Positions 25,492 to 34,391 of a DNA stretch of 64,000 bases are shown piece after piece. Source of the stretch: Clostridia bacterium (GTDB lineage Bacteria > Bacillota > Clostridia > Oscillospirales > CAG-272); NCBI GenBank assembly GCA_017942005.1, contig JAGAVJ010000026.1, positions 1-64,000 on the forward strand, given 5' to 3'. The translations under genes were made by a program, and so were the position numbers. The notes below the pieces were generated by a model. The model ran no database searches. It saw only the letters and a list, made by a program, of their open reading frames with translations, and was not told where the DNA came from. Position 1 is the first letter of the stretch. Every line of letters starts with the position of its first letter.

Positions 25492-26250
25492 TTACGCTCT
25501 CATCACCGGCATATAGGCATACCCACATTTGTGTGCTGCGGTGTCAAATACCTCCAACTCCTGCGCACCGTTTTCTGCCATTTGAAAATTGTGGGCGGGC
25601 ATAAAGAAGTTTCGGATATAGGCGAACAGCTCCCAGATTTCGCACTGCTCGCGGCTGAGCAGCTGAGAGACGGCGGCATCGGTGTATGCGCGGATATATA
25701 AGGAGGCAGGCATCTGATATACATCGATGCCCTGTATCTGATCGGCTGTGGACACCTCCCGCACAAATCCGAATGCACGGCTTTCTGCATTCCGCCAGAA
25801 GTTCACGCTCATGTGGATGTCGTAGACAGGCATGACGCAGTCCTTCAGTTTTCCATATGCAGACTGCACTTCTTCCTCTGATACCGCATCAATGGCAGCA
25901 TAAAAACTGTCAATATCCGGGTAGTCCTTTGCATACAGAATTTTTCCTGCAAGAATGGTTTTGGGACGTTCTACAATTTCAAACCGTGCGCCGCCGACCA
26001 TGACAGTTTCGACTACTTTTTCCGGATGTGCAATGTCTGTGTCGAGAAGATTGTCCACAGAAATGCGGAGTACCTGTGCAAGCAGCTTTAAATTGTATAC
26101 ATCCGGCAGGCATTCGCCGTTTTCCCATTTGGATATCGCCTGTTCGGACACCCCGATTTTCAGTGCGATTTCCCTCTGGGAAAGATTTTTCATGACACGA
26201 AAGGTTTTGATTCGTTTTCCAAAATCAATTTGATTGAACATTATTTTCAT
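25492..26250 (-). CDS. XRE-family regulator with GyrI-like C-terminal domain
   Basis: 252 aa. An N-terminal helix-turn-helix (LSQREIALKIGVSEQAISKWE, about 23-43) is joined to a domain that resembles the GyrI/AraC effector-binding fold (FEIVERPKTILAGK at the start, YAYMPV at the end). It likely represses or activates in response to a small hydrophobic ligand. Start at 26250 (MKIM) follows an SD-hairpin arrangement; 26241 is the alternative. No partner gene is adjacent. Confidence 0.75.
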   Translation of the reverse strand: MKIMFNQIDFGKRIKTFRVMKNLSQREIALKIGVSEQAISKWENGECLPDVYNLKLLAQVLRISVDNLLDTDIAHPEKVVETVMVGGARFEIVERPKTILAGKILYAKDYPDIDSFYAAIDAVSEEEVQSAYGKLKDCVMPVYDIHMSVNFWRNAESRAFGFVREVSTADQIQGIDVYQMPASLYIRAYTDAAVSQLLSREQCEIWELFAYIRNFFMPAHNFQMAENGAQELEVFDTAAHKCGYAYMPVMRA

Positions 26251-26282
26251 TGTACACTCCGACAGTGGAGTGTTTCCTTTCT
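26251..26282 (-). promoter_or_regulatory. SD-hairpin-start arrangement at the XRE gene
   Basis: On the minus strand GAAAGGAAA is followed at once by ACACTCC-ACTGTC-GGAGTGT (26273-26254, seven perfect pairs), then ACA and ATGAAAATAATG. With the hairpin folded, SD to ATG is about five bases. The layout equals the leader family; the hairpin sequence does not. Confidence 0.55.
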
Positions 26283-26366
26283 TTTTTATGACATGGAACG
26301 CGTTCTGTATATAGTATACTGCATATTGCAGAAAAAAACAAGGGTAATCTTGTATGGAAAAAAGGC

Positions 26367-26395
26367 GGCAGGATCAACCTACAGTTGATCCTGCC
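26367..26395 (-). terminator. Terminator for the zinc-ribbon membrane gene
   Basis: GGCAGGATCAAC pairs with GTTGATCCTGCC around five bases. On the minus strand it is followed by GCCTTTTTT. It lies 70 bases past the stop of the gene at 26466. Confidence 0.85.
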
Positions 26396-26465
26396 ATGAG
26401 AACAATTTTTGTGAAAAGCTTTTGAGGGGGTTCAGGGAACTTTTCCTACATTATGATGTATTCCC

Positions 26466-27542
26466 TTACCGCCGTTTCAGCTGCGTTCCGCAGCCGGCGC
26501 AGAACTTTGCTTGCGGGAGATTGGCAGAACGGCATTTTGGACAGATAAGCGTGTGTCGGGCGTCCGGCATGCGTGCAGGCGGTGCACGGTGTGTTCCTTT
26601 TCTGCGCAGTATTGCAAAAGCGTGTGCTTTTTTCGGGGTCGGGAATTGACCGTTGGCAAGGTTTGCCATGCGGGCAAAAGAAGGGGAGAGCTTTTCCAGA
26701 CGCAGAAAAAAGGTAGGACTGGGAGTAGAATATTCTGCTGCATGCATGAATGTATGGATGTAATAAATGGTTAAAATCGAGTCGAGGTAGGCATATTTGA
26801 GTACCAGCACCAGCATGAATGCCAAAATGACGCCGAAATAGGCATAGTCGGCAAGTCCCATGATACCCATCAGCTTATAAAGGCCGATGCCGAGCGCCGC
26901 TGTCAAAACGGCAATGAAGGCAGTTAAAAAGATAGATACATCCGTTGCATTTTTGGTAAGCTGTTTCCAGTTGATGGAAAAGATAGCGCAGGCTTCCGTC
27001 GCACTGAGATAAAGTCCCTCGTCGCTGCGGAAAAACGTATAGGCAATGCAGCAGCGTGTCATATATACCAGGTGGAAGCGGAGAAACATTCGTCCGATTT
27101 CGACCATCATTTTCATGCCCGGCACGTCGCCGACCAAACTGGAGGCGCGGGAAAAAATGGTATTTAGCTCATATACCGCGCCGGAAATGAGTTTTTTCAG
27201 GGAAAAATAACTTTTTTGAGAACGGAACCGCAGCGAGACCATGTCAGAAGAAAAGGAAACGGCATCGTTTGGGGTATATCCGGAAGTGACACAGCCTGTG
27301 ATGATGGAAATATGTCCTGCATCAATGCGGTAGCCGACCGATTTGTAGAGCTTGCAGCAGAGAAAAATCGAAAGACCTGCCCACACAGGCAAAAGAACAT
27401 ACGATAAGACCTTGGAAGCCAGCGCGGGAAGGCCGACCATGACGATGTAAAGGAGTGTGGTTAAAAGCGTCATGGAGAGTCCGAGCAGCAGCTTCAGGCG
27501 GCGAAATTCCGCCGTTCCCGAATAAATATCCAGTGGTTTCAA
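26466..27542 (-). CDS. Multi-pass membrane protein with C-terminal zinc ribbon
   Basis: About 358 aa from a TTG at 27542, chosen because GAAAGGA lies eight bases upstream (MKPLDIYSG). Hydrophobic segments occur near 20-60 and 190-255. The last 25 residues form a zinc ribbon (CPKC...CAGCG). I recognise no family. The ribbon next to membrane helices parallels the protein at 11657, but the order is reversed. Confidence 0.6.
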   Translation of the reverse strand: MKPLDIYSGTAEFRRLKLLLGLSMTLLTTLLYIVMVGLPALASKVLSYVLLPVWAGLSIFLCCKLYKSVGYRIDAGHISIITGCVTSGYTPNDAVSFSSDMVSLRFRSQKSYFSLKKLISGAVYELNTIFSRASSLVGDVPGMKMMVEIGRMFLRFHLVYMTRCCIAYTFFRSDEGLYLSATEACAIFSINWKQLTKNATDVSIFLTAFIAVLTAALGIGLYKLMGIMGLADYAYFGVILAFMLVLVLKYAYLDSILTIYYIHTFMHAAEYSTPSPTFFLRLEKLSPSFARMANLANGQFPTPKKAHAFAILRRKGTHRAPPARMPDARHTLICPKCRSANLPQAKFCAGCGTQLKRR

Positions 27543-27654
27543 TGATAAAATCCTTTCTTTTGTCCATTTTCTGGGAATGTTGGAATATATCACAGTTCCT
27601 TATATTATAGCAGGAATCCTCCAAAAAATCAAGAGGAATTTGGAAATTTTTCGC

Positions 27655-27725
27655 AGGAGAGGGGGAACGTTTAGGGGGATTTTTGAAAAAATCCCCCTAA
27701 GACCCCAAAAAACTTTTTTGGGATT
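27655..27725. repeat. Class II palindromic repeat
   Basis: AGGGGGATTTTT pairs with AAATCCCCCT (27673-27698), followed by a CCCCAAAAAAC/TTTTTTGGG stem (27703-27722). Family of 4655-4725. Confidence 0.75.
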
Positions 27726-27748
27726 TGTGTTATATCATTATGACCATA

Positions 27749-27912
27749 CGGAGCTGTTGCAAGTTTTCAACTTGCAACAGCCCGGGATCACGAAGTGATC
27801 CGAATTCGGCGTTTTCACAGTGGATATTGATAAAAATCCGCTGTGAAATTTCGCTTGGAAAAGCGAAAAGGCGAATTTTATAGGATGGCGCATGTTAATG
27901 CGACAGCCCGCA
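27749..27912. repeat. Composite palindrome repeat, copy 2
   Basis: GCTGTTGCAAGTT/AACTTGCAACAGC (27753-27781), GGGATCAC-GAA-GTGATCC, GAATTCG, an extra hairpin TTTCACAGTGGAT/ATCCGCTGTGAAA, CGCTTGGAAAAGCG, GGCGAATTTTATAGG, and a decayed GGATGGCGCAT...ATGCGACAGCC. Same scaffold as 21142-21270 with one hairpin swapped in. It is in the ~490-bp gap 27543-28028, which holds no gene. Confidence 0.75.
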
Positions 27913-28028
27913 TTCTTTGTAGGATTGAGACTGAGTTACAGAGCGGAGCAGCTTACTGCTGTTTCAGCGGCAGAAGCCACAGAACAAGAAATCATTGAAT
28001 TGATTTCTCTGAAAATATATTTTCAGAC

Positions 28029-30461
28029 TTAGCGCTCTGCGGTATAGCGGTATTGATACCGTCCGCCGGGGGCACAGTCGCCGTTCTGGTACAGATCAAG
28101 AATATCGGGTTCTCCCTGTTCGTTTTCGGTGAGGTTGTTATCCGCCCACTTGAAGCGCAGAACAAAGCCGTCGTCCTCCAGACCCAGCATTGCACGCGGA
28201 ATTTTCACCTGGAGCACTGCTTTTGAAACGGTGTAATCGACGTCTCCGACCTGTTCCCATTTCCAGCCGCCAAGCGATTTTTCAAGTACTCCGGCAGTCT
28301 CGCGGTTCAACATGTACTCATAGGTTTCCCATGCGGCATCGTCTGTATCGGCGGTATTGAGGAGCAGCCGCATCCAGTTTGGATCGGTGGAAGTGGTGAT
28401 ATCATTTGCACAGGCAACATAGAAGTACAGATTTTCTGCATCGTGTGCGACCTTTGCTTCCACAATGTCATTGCGTCCGGAGGTATTTGTGTAGTGGGTA
28501 CCGACATAACCGTCCGCATCACGGTCACCGGTGTTGCCGATGTAGGAATAATACGGTGTGACGTCGTCCCACTGAGAGAGTGCGCCGTGAATGTCAATGG
28601 TCTTTACACCGCTTGCCTTGGGTGCGGGTTCTGTTCCCTTGAAGCGTCTGATAAAGGAAACCATTTGATAATAGTAATTATCGCCGAGCGCACCGGCAGA
28701 GGGTTCAATATCACGGCTGTTTAAGTCGTCGTATTCATCGGGGAATGCATTTTTAACGTTCTGCCATTCCTCATGCCGTCCGGCAACCCATTCGTTCCAG
28801 CCGGTGATAAAGACGAATTCGGGATCCACTTCCAGCGCATACTCACACTGCTCTGCAAAGTTTGCCCCCCACAGCATTGCATCCTCACGGGTATCATAGC
28901 CCTCTGAGGTGTACGATCTGCCAAAGACGCCTTCGTTGTTCATCGGGGTCAGACCTGCTTTTTTGGAAAAGTTCTGTGCGACACCGACGGTCATCTGTTC
29001 CGGTGTGCCGTCTTCATTATAATAGACCTGCTGCGGATAGTTTGACAGCCAACCCCACTGATCCTTATGCGAATAGCTTTCCGTATAAAGAGGCTGTCCG
29101 GGACGGAAGGTAAAGAAGTCGGCAATTTCTGCCTGGATATGATCTGTTTTATCCAGAGCATCGGGGTATGCCATAATCAGCGGCTTGCCTTCCCAGTAGA
29201 ACCACAGATCCTGATAGCTTGCATCGCGGTAGATATCGAGATACAGATTCGTCAGCTGCACATTGGTATTATCACCCGGCCCAAAAGGAAGAAGGAATGC
29301 AATCTGCGGTGTTTTTACACCGTCTGCACGTGCTTCGGCAAAGACGTCTAAGAGTGCAAGGTATGACGACCGCCATGTAAAGGTACCGTTGGTATTGTCA
29401 AAGATGACGACATCTACGCCGGCATCGGCAAGCAGCTCTGCATGCTTGCGCAGGACCCAGCGATCAATGGTGGAATAATAGCCGAACAGCGGTTCATCCC
29501 AGAAATGCGGGCTGCCGAGCGGTCCCCATGCCTCATGCTGGATATCGTATGCGGCTTCCGGGTGTTCTTTTAGAATTTCGGTGACATTGTAGACCGCGTT
29601 GGAAGCCGCATGGCTTGCATGCCATGTCCAGTAGAACAGGCCGACATAGCGGTCGTCACGCAGATTGCCTGTTTCTTCATTGGTAGGAAGCACTCTGCCA
29701 AGCGCATCTACTGCATCCCAGGAAGAGGGCGCTGCATTGCGTACATTCAGAATATGATTGTCGTCATACACGACTTCGGGCGGTGTTGTCACGGTTTTCG
29801 ATAAATCGATCATGGAGCTGCACGGATTGAATGCAGTTTCGGGCGTCATCGTAAAGTGAATATTCGCCTGAAATTCACCGTCTGTCTCAATGCCGCCCTT
29901 GTAGACATAGCCCTCGGAGACATCGGAGAAAAAGTTCCAGACGCCGACGGACTGCACCGCATCGGAAAGGCACAACAGATATTCTCCTGCCGGAATTTCA
30001 TCGAAATAGAAGTCGAGGAAGGCGTTATCGCTGAAGTCTTCATACAGTTCGGTTGCAAGCGGTGTTCCGGTCAGCGTCTTGACAAAAGAGTCGTTCCATG
30101 CATACAAGGTGAAGCGCAGATTTCCGATGTCATCAGACCATGACGGGCAGCAGACGTCCATACCGTCAAACGGCGCGTTGACGGAAAAGCGGTATCCGAC
30201 CGAGTCGCCGGGATCCACGCGGAGCGCTTCCTTGTTTGCGCTTTCGTCGTACATGGAGACGGTCGTACTGCGTCTGTTGATAATACCATCCGGAAGCGGA
30301 GCCTCTGTGACTGGTTCTTCTGCAGTGGTTTGTGTTGCGGGGACGGTTTCATCATTGTCTTCGGCTTTTGTGCTGTCGCATGCTGTCAGCAACAGCATTG
30401 CATACAAAAGCGCAAGGAAGCCGATGAAGGACCGTGTGTGAAATTTTTGAATCTTCTTCAT
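28029..30461 (-). CDS. Lipoprotein with glycoside-hydrolase-like barrel and C-terminal sugar-binding-like domain
   Basis: 810 aa. A signal peptide ends in a lipobox (LLLTAC), so it is membrane-anchored outside the cell. A Thr/Glu-rich linker leads to a beta-sandwich (about 70-215). The middle (about 255-600, with GLFYWTWH, DVVIFDNTNG and FITGWNEW) resembles GH71/GH99-type barrels. The C-terminal 180 residues (AKVAHDAENLYFYVAC and WMRLLLNT) look like a CBM9/DOMON fold. A polysaccharide-degrading or binding role is inferred; the substrate is unknown. ATAGGATT lies before the ATG. Confidence 0.6.
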   Translation of the reverse strand: MKKIQKFHTRSFIGFLALLYAMLLLTACDSTKAEDNDETVPATQTTAEEPVTEAPLPDGIINRRSTTVSMYDESANKEALRVDPGDSVGYRFSVNAPFDGMDVCCPSWSDDIGNLRFTLYAWNDSFVKTLTGTPLATELYEDFSDNAFLDFYFDEIPAGEYLLCLSDAVQSVGVWNFFSDVSEGYVYKGGIETDGEFQANIHFTMTPETAFNPCSSMIDLSKTVTTPPEVVYDDNHILNVRNAAPSSWDAVDALGRVLPTNEETGNLRDDRYVGLFYWTWHASHAASNAVYNVTEILKEHPEAAYDIQHEAWGPLGSPHFWDEPLFGYYSTIDRWVLRKHAELLADAGVDVVIFDNTNGTFTWRSSYLALLDVFAEARADGVKTPQIAFLLPFGPGDNTNVQLTNLYLDIYRDASYQDLWFYWEGKPLIMAYPDALDKTDHIQAEIADFFTFRPGQPLYTESYSHKDQWGWLSNYPQQVYYNEDGTPEQMTVGVAQNFSKKAGLTPMNNEGVFGRSYTSEGYDTREDAMLWGANFAEQCEYALEVDPEFVFITGWNEWVAGRHEEWQNVKNAFPDEYDDLNSRDIEPSAGALGDNYYYQMVSFIRRFKGTEPAPKASGVKTIDIHGALSQWDDVTPYYSYIGNTGDRDADGYVGTHYTNTSGRNDIVEAKVAHDAENLYFYVACANDITTSTDPNWMRLLLNTADTDDAAWETYEYMLNRETAGVLEKSLGGWKWEQVGDVDYTVSKAVLQVKIPRAMLGLEDDGFVLRFKWADNNLTENEQGEPDILDLYQNGDCAPGGRYQYRYTAER

Positions 30462-30488
30462 GGTAATCCTATGTCCTCACTTTTTCTA

Positions 30489-30716
30489 TTAACGTGAGTT
30501 CGATGAGGAGATGCTTTTTGAAAAAAGCCCCTCCTCAAACTCCTTCGCAAAAACTTTCAAACAGAAGAGACTGTATCGTATGGTTTAAAATGAATAAATT
30601 ATTCATGCAAATTTTGTTCCATATTCCCGTATGAAGTTTTTTGAAAGAGGTTCGGGGGAAACTTTTTTTCAAAAAAAGTTTCTCCTGAGAATCCTATCGA
30701 ACTCACATTCTATTAA
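30489..30716. repeat. TIR palindromic element 4
   Basis: TTAACGTGAGTTCGATGA (30489-30506) opposes ATCGAACTCACATT near 30697-30710. Inner hairpins are GAGGAGATGCTTTTTG...GCCCCTCCTC and GGGGGAAACTTTTTTTC / AAAAAAAGTTTCTCC. The rest of the 429-bp gap (30717-30890) holds nothing I can name. Confidence 0.75.
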
Positions 30717-30890
30717 GACAGAACAGGGTGAGGCGTTCCTTTCTTTATACGGCATCATGCTGATATGGCTAACGCCGATACAGCGAATGCCATCGTTTAC
30801 AGCCTTGAAACGGTTTTTTCAAAGCTGAACATGTTTTGCTTTATGAATTCTGCACATCTGCATGATACAGACATGAGATTCTGTTGTGAA

Positions 30891-31661
30891 TCAATTCCGT
30901 GATTCCATAGGGGTCAGACGCACCGCCGCTTCGGTATTGACCGCATGGTCACTGGAACGGTAAGTGCGGAAATAGTACACACCGTTTTCATCGGGTGTTT
31001 CTGTGCGCGTAACGAGAATGGTTTCTCCCTGTACCGCTTCACGCTGGAAGGCAATCGACAGCGCAGCAACCCGCTGTTCTGCCCCTTGCTCTGCTATCGG
31101 GAGAAAATCACAGTACAGACTGCAATAGTGGGTGTTGTTCATATGGCCGTTGTTGTCGATGTCACTGTAGCGGACGATTTTTTCACCGACTGTTACAAGG
31201 TTTGCGTCCTTGGGAATACGGAAGCGCAGTGGGAGGGAGGTTGTAACGGTATCGCCGCAGACATAGTCGATTCCGCAGTCCTCCACATGCAGAAGACGGG
31301 CGTTCTGGGTATCGATCAATGCCCACTGGGACGCAGCGGAGACGACCGTTTCTTTTTTCTCGTTGAAAATTAGAAAATCACGGTCAAAGCTGACACCATG
31401 GCTTGTTGCGCATGCCCAGGTATTGGACGAAAGCGTTTCAAAATAGCGCACCGGAATGGAAAAATCAATGGTAATGCGGCTCAGCACAAACGCCTGATGG
31501 CGACTTTGCATTGCGGCATAGTTTGGACCCCACTGTTCCAGCTGCATAATGGCGGTTTCCTGCATAAACCGCATGATATCGGCGGCATGACAGAACCCGT
31601 TTTGGTCGGTCATATGCATTCTGACCGGAAATTCAAGTGCAAAGCGTGGATATTCGGACAT
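30891..31661 (-). CDS. Acyl-ACP thioesterase
   Basis: 256 aa with two hot-dog domains. It hydrolyses acyl-ACP to free fatty acid, ending chain extension. The N-terminal half has FMQETAIMQLEQWG. The C-terminal half has the catalytic-type stretch YSDIDNNGHMNNTHY (about 174-188) with Asn and His. Length fits bacterial FatA/FatB-like enzymes. Functionally it draws on the product of the fab operon at the left end of the window. SD weak (AAAGAG). Confidence 0.87.
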   Translation of the reverse strand: MSEYPRFALEFPVRMHMTDQNGFCHAADIMRFMQETAIMQLEQWGPNYAAMQSRHQAFVLSRITIDFSIPVRYFETLSSNTWACATSHGVSFDRDFLIFNEKKETVVSAASQWALIDTQNARLLHVEDCGIDYVCGDTVTTSLPLRFRIPKDANLVTVGEKIVRYSDIDNNGHMNNTHYCSLYCDFLPIAEQGAEQRVAALSIAFQREAVQGETILVTRTETPDENGVYYFRTYRSSDHAVNTEAAVRLTPMESRN

Positions 31662-31675
31662 GAGAGAATACTCTT

Positions 31676-31873
31676 TTATTTGAAAGTATAAAAATCAATC
31701 AACGCCTGGATATTGCACAGCTGCGCTGCGTAACAGTATGTGTTTTTGTGTGCGCTGACATTGATTTTTAAGAAATACCTGACAATTTTCAAAAGAGCAA
31801 TGCGGGAAATGGGAGGTTTGTCTGTTTGCCGCAGGTACTGTTCTGCGTCGGATATTTCATACGATTCTATCAT
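31676..31873 (-). CDS. Hypothetical short ORF upstream of the thioesterase
   Basis: About 65 aa (from MIESYEISDAEQYLRQ to DFYTFK). Codon choice looks like the neighbours and it ends 14 bases before the thioesterase start. It has no SD, and a possible extended -10 (TGGTATGAT) overlaps its start, so it may not be translated. No family recognised. Confidence 0.25.
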   Translation of the reverse strand: MIESYEISDAEQYLRQTDKPPISRIALLKIVRYFLKINVSAHKNTYCYAAQLCNIQALIDFYTFK

Positions 31874-31938
31874 CATACCATAAAAATATAAAGTAAATGT
31901 AAACTTTACCAAGCTGTTTTTTGCCCGGCATAGAAAAA

Positions 31939-31970
31939 GGCTGCTGCACGTGGGTGCAGCAGCCCCTTGG
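31939..31970. terminator. CTGCTGC-type hairpin
   Basis: GGCTGCTGCAC-GTGG-GTGCAGCAGCC (31939-31964), followed by CCTTGG. It lies between two minus-strand genes and probably ends the transcript of the gene at 32046-33224. Confidence 0.72.
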
Positions 31971-32045
31971 ATACAGATTCATCCGGTATTGGGAAAATAG
32001 CCACAGTTACCAAAAACCGAAATTTATCTGCGGAACGTTTTGATC

Positions 32046-33224
32046 TTAGTGCTTCTTCTTGAGCACAACAGCCGTTGCTGCGAGGAGCAGGACAGATGCA
32101 GCGACGATACCGGTATCAGCGGTGGTCGGAGCAGTTGTCGGAGCTGTGGTTTCTGCGGGAGCTTCTGTGGGGGTATCACCGCTCTCAACAGGAGTAGTGG
32201 TTTCAGCCGGAGCTTCTTCTACCGGGAAGATGATGTCAGAGGAAACAAGGACAGCATCAGGACCCTGGTCAGCCATATACAGCTTTGTGCCGATCAGACC
32301 GAGCTGGCAGAAGTTGTTCGCATTGTCATAACCGACACTCTTAACGATAGCAAGGCTGGAGGAATCGATAATGTGAACCTTGGAGTCAGCGCCTTCGTAG
32401 GTGCAGACTGCGATGTAGCCGTTGAAAGCAGTAACGCCGAAACATTCAGCAACGGAAACAGAACCGACAACGCCGGTACCTGCTGCGTCAACCTTGAATA
32501 CGGTGTCACCCTTGGAACCGTTACCGGTGTTTGCGCAGATATAGAGGTAACCCATGTCGTCAACTGCGATATTGTTTGCGTCAGACATGCCGAACAGCGG
32601 GGAGTTCAGGTCGAGGTAACCGATACCCTTGTTGACACCGTCGTTGCCGAATGCAGTGTTGATAACAGGATTATTGACGTCTGTGACATTGTAGCAGTAC
32701 AGTCTGTCGGTATCGTAGTTGGTGACAAAGTACAGATAGTACTGGTCGCCATCGCGGCGGATGCATGCGCCGTTGACGCCGATCTTGCCTTCGATATCGA
32801 TCTGGACATACTTGACCTGCTTTAAGCCGTTTTCTTCGCAGATTGCGAAATAAATAGTGCCATTGTTTGCCGCATTGGCAATACCCATATAAACATATCC
32901 GCGGTCATCGGTGGCAATTGCCTTGATGTAAGAGCCGGCATCGTCATCAAAGGTGTAGGTGCAGACTTCAGAACCGTTTTTCGCGTCAAACTGATAAACG
33001 GTAGGTGTGCCGCCGTTCAGAAGACCGCCGTAATAATACTTGCCGTTAGGATCAACAGCAAACGCGCGCATCTGGACAGCGTCCAGTGTGCCCTGTTCGT
33101 AGAGAGCAAATTCGGAGAGAGTCAGATTGTCGAATACATTGTCGTACTTGCCGGCAGAAACCATGCAGGAAACGATCATCATGACGGCAATCACAGCTGT
33201 AAGAAGCTTGACAGTCTTTTTCAT
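32046..33224 (-). CDS. Secreted beta-propeller-like protein with C-terminal anchor-like tail
   Basis: 392 aa. A signal peptide (about residues 1-25, ending VSCMVSAGKYDN) is followed by repeated short strands typical of a beta-propeller (YYGGLLNGGTPTVYQFDAKN, GYVYMGIANAANNG, GYLYICANTGNG). A Pro/Thr linker and TTADTG plus hydrophobic helix and KKKH close it. That tail closely resembles the end of the protein at 8526 and suggests shared sorting. Function unknown. Confidence 0.72.
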   Translation of the reverse strand: MKKTVKLLTAVIAVMMIVSCMVSAGKYDNVFDNLTLSEFALYEQGTLDAVQMRAFAVDPNGKYYYGGLLNGGTPTVYQFDAKNGSEVCTYTFDDDAGSYIKAIATDDRGYVYMGIANAANNGTIYFAICEENGLKQVKYVQIDIEGKIGVNGACIRRDGDQYYLYFVTNYDTDRLYCYNVTDVNNPVINTAFGNDGVNKGIGYLDLNSPLFGMSDANNIAVDDMGYLYICANTGNGSKGDTVFKVDAAGTGVVGSVSVAECFGVTAFNGYIAVCTYEGADSKVHIIDSSSLAIVKSVGYDNANNFCQLGLIGTKLYMADQGPDAVLVSSDIIFPVEEAPAETTTPVESGDTPTEAPAETTAPTTAPTTADTGIVAASVLLLAATAVVLKKKH

Positions 33225-33298
33225 AATGCAAGAAATCTCCTTTTTGTGGATTTGATTAAATTTCTTCCCTGTGGCTGGGTTGATTTAAGAGCATCTTA

Positions 33299-33327
33299 AT
33301 TATAACGCAAAACGCGCAATTTGTCAA
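33299..33327 (-). promoter_or_regulatory. Consensus sigma-A promoter for the propeller-like gene
   Basis: On the minus strand TTGACA (33322-33327), 17 bases, TATAAT (33299-33304): a perfect match. The leader is about 70 nt with GGAGA before the ATG. Confidence 0.92.
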
Positions 33328-33426
33328 CCCTTTTTTAAAATTGGAGATTTTTTTTATCAAATCAAAACCGTATTCGGCAAAGTGTCTAACGGCTGCCGCA
33401 GCTCTTGATATCCTGGCAAAACAAAA

Positions 33427-33446
33427 GAGGCGCATCAATACGCCTC
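33427..33446 (-). terminator. murI terminator overlapping the stop codon
   Basis: GAGGCG (33427-33432) and CGCCTC (33441-33446) form a stem that includes the last murI codons. On the minus strand TTTTGTTTT follows. Confidence 0.75.
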
Positions 33447-34289
33447 AATGTTGACACGCCGCACGATCGGAAACTGTGCATTGGGATGAAGTCCCAGAAA
33501 CCGTGCGGCAGCCTGTGCAAAGTCCTGCGGCTCATCGCTGACAAAAAATTGGGTTGTTCCTTTCCCGCATGAATTCCCGTCGCAGGAAAGCGCTTCTTCC
33601 TTTAATAATATGGAAAGCCTGTGTGCCGCTTCCATGCCGGTATCAATCAATGCAACATGCGGCAGTACGCGCTGGATGATGGGTTTTAAAAGCGGATAGT
33701 GCGTACAGCCAAGGATGAGCGTATCCACGCCTGCATCCCGGATGGGGGCGAGATACCGCTCTGCTGTCAGTGTGGGGATAGGATCATCGGGATCAATGAA
33801 GCCGTTTTCCACCAGCGGGACGAATAGCGAACAGGCAGCGCTTGTGACAGAAAGGGACTGGTCTTGTGCAAGCAGCGCCCGTGTATAAGCGCCGGATGCA
33901 ATAGAGGATGGGGTAGCGATGACGCCGATTTTTCCGTTTTTGGAACTGCGTACCGCTGCTTCCACTGCCGGTTCTATGACGCCGATGATCGGGACGGTAT
34001 AATGACGCTTTAGTTGCTCCAGCGCGTTTGCTGATACTGTGCCGCACGCAACAACAACCGCCTTGCATGCCGATTCAGACAGCAGAAAGCGCATATCCTG
34101 CTCTGCGTAGCGACAGATGGTTTCTCGTGAGCGCGAACCGTAGGGGACACGTCCGGTATCGCCGAAATAGACAAGGTCTTCTTCCGGCAATATTGCGCGG
34201 ATTTCCTTCAGGGCAGTCAACCCGCCCAGTCCGCTGTCAAACACACCGATGGGACGGTTTCTGTTTTGTGCCGTTTCGATAGTTGCCAT
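33435..34289 (-). CDS. murI: Glutamate racemase
   Basis: 284 aa. Makes D-glutamate for peptidoglycan by a two-cysteine mechanism. GVFDSGLGGLT lies near the N-terminus. The first cysteine is in VVACGTVSAN, the second in LGCTHYPLL. The usual ACNT is ACGT here, which to my memory is frequent in Clostridia. The ATG at 34289 (MATIETAQ) has GGAG upstream. The longer frame is excluded. It follows ddl in the same direction, 102 bases apart, so the two probably form a cell-wall precursor unit. Confidence 0.92.
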   Translation of the reverse strand: MATIETAQNRNRPIGVFDSGLGGLTALKEIRAILPEEDLVYFGDTGRVPYGSRSRETICRYAEQDMRFLLSESACKAVVVACGTVSANALEQLKRHYTVPIIGVIEPAVEAAVRSSKNGKIGVIATPSSIASGAYTRALLAQDQSLSVTSAACSLFVPLVENGFIDPDDPIPTLTAERYLAPIRDAGVDTLILGCTHYPLLKPIIQRVLPHVALIDTGMEAAHRLSILLKEEALSCDGNSCGKGTTQFFVSDEPQDFAQAAARFLGLHPNAQFPIVRRVNIEAY

Positions 34290-34391
34290 CCGGGTCACTC
34301 CATTTCCAAATTTTGTTCTTGCTCTGGGACAGTTAGAATTTTTGCACATACATGTGCAAAAAATCGCCTGCGGTGTGCAAAGCAAAGTGTT

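Noticed and set aside
28010-28029. GTCTGAAAAT/ATTTTCAGA stem at the 3' end of the 28029 lipoprotein gene as a leader copy
   Set aside because: P1-like and followed on the minus strand by a GTGGCTTCTGCCGC, but no gene start lies within 400 bases; kept only as a possible relic.
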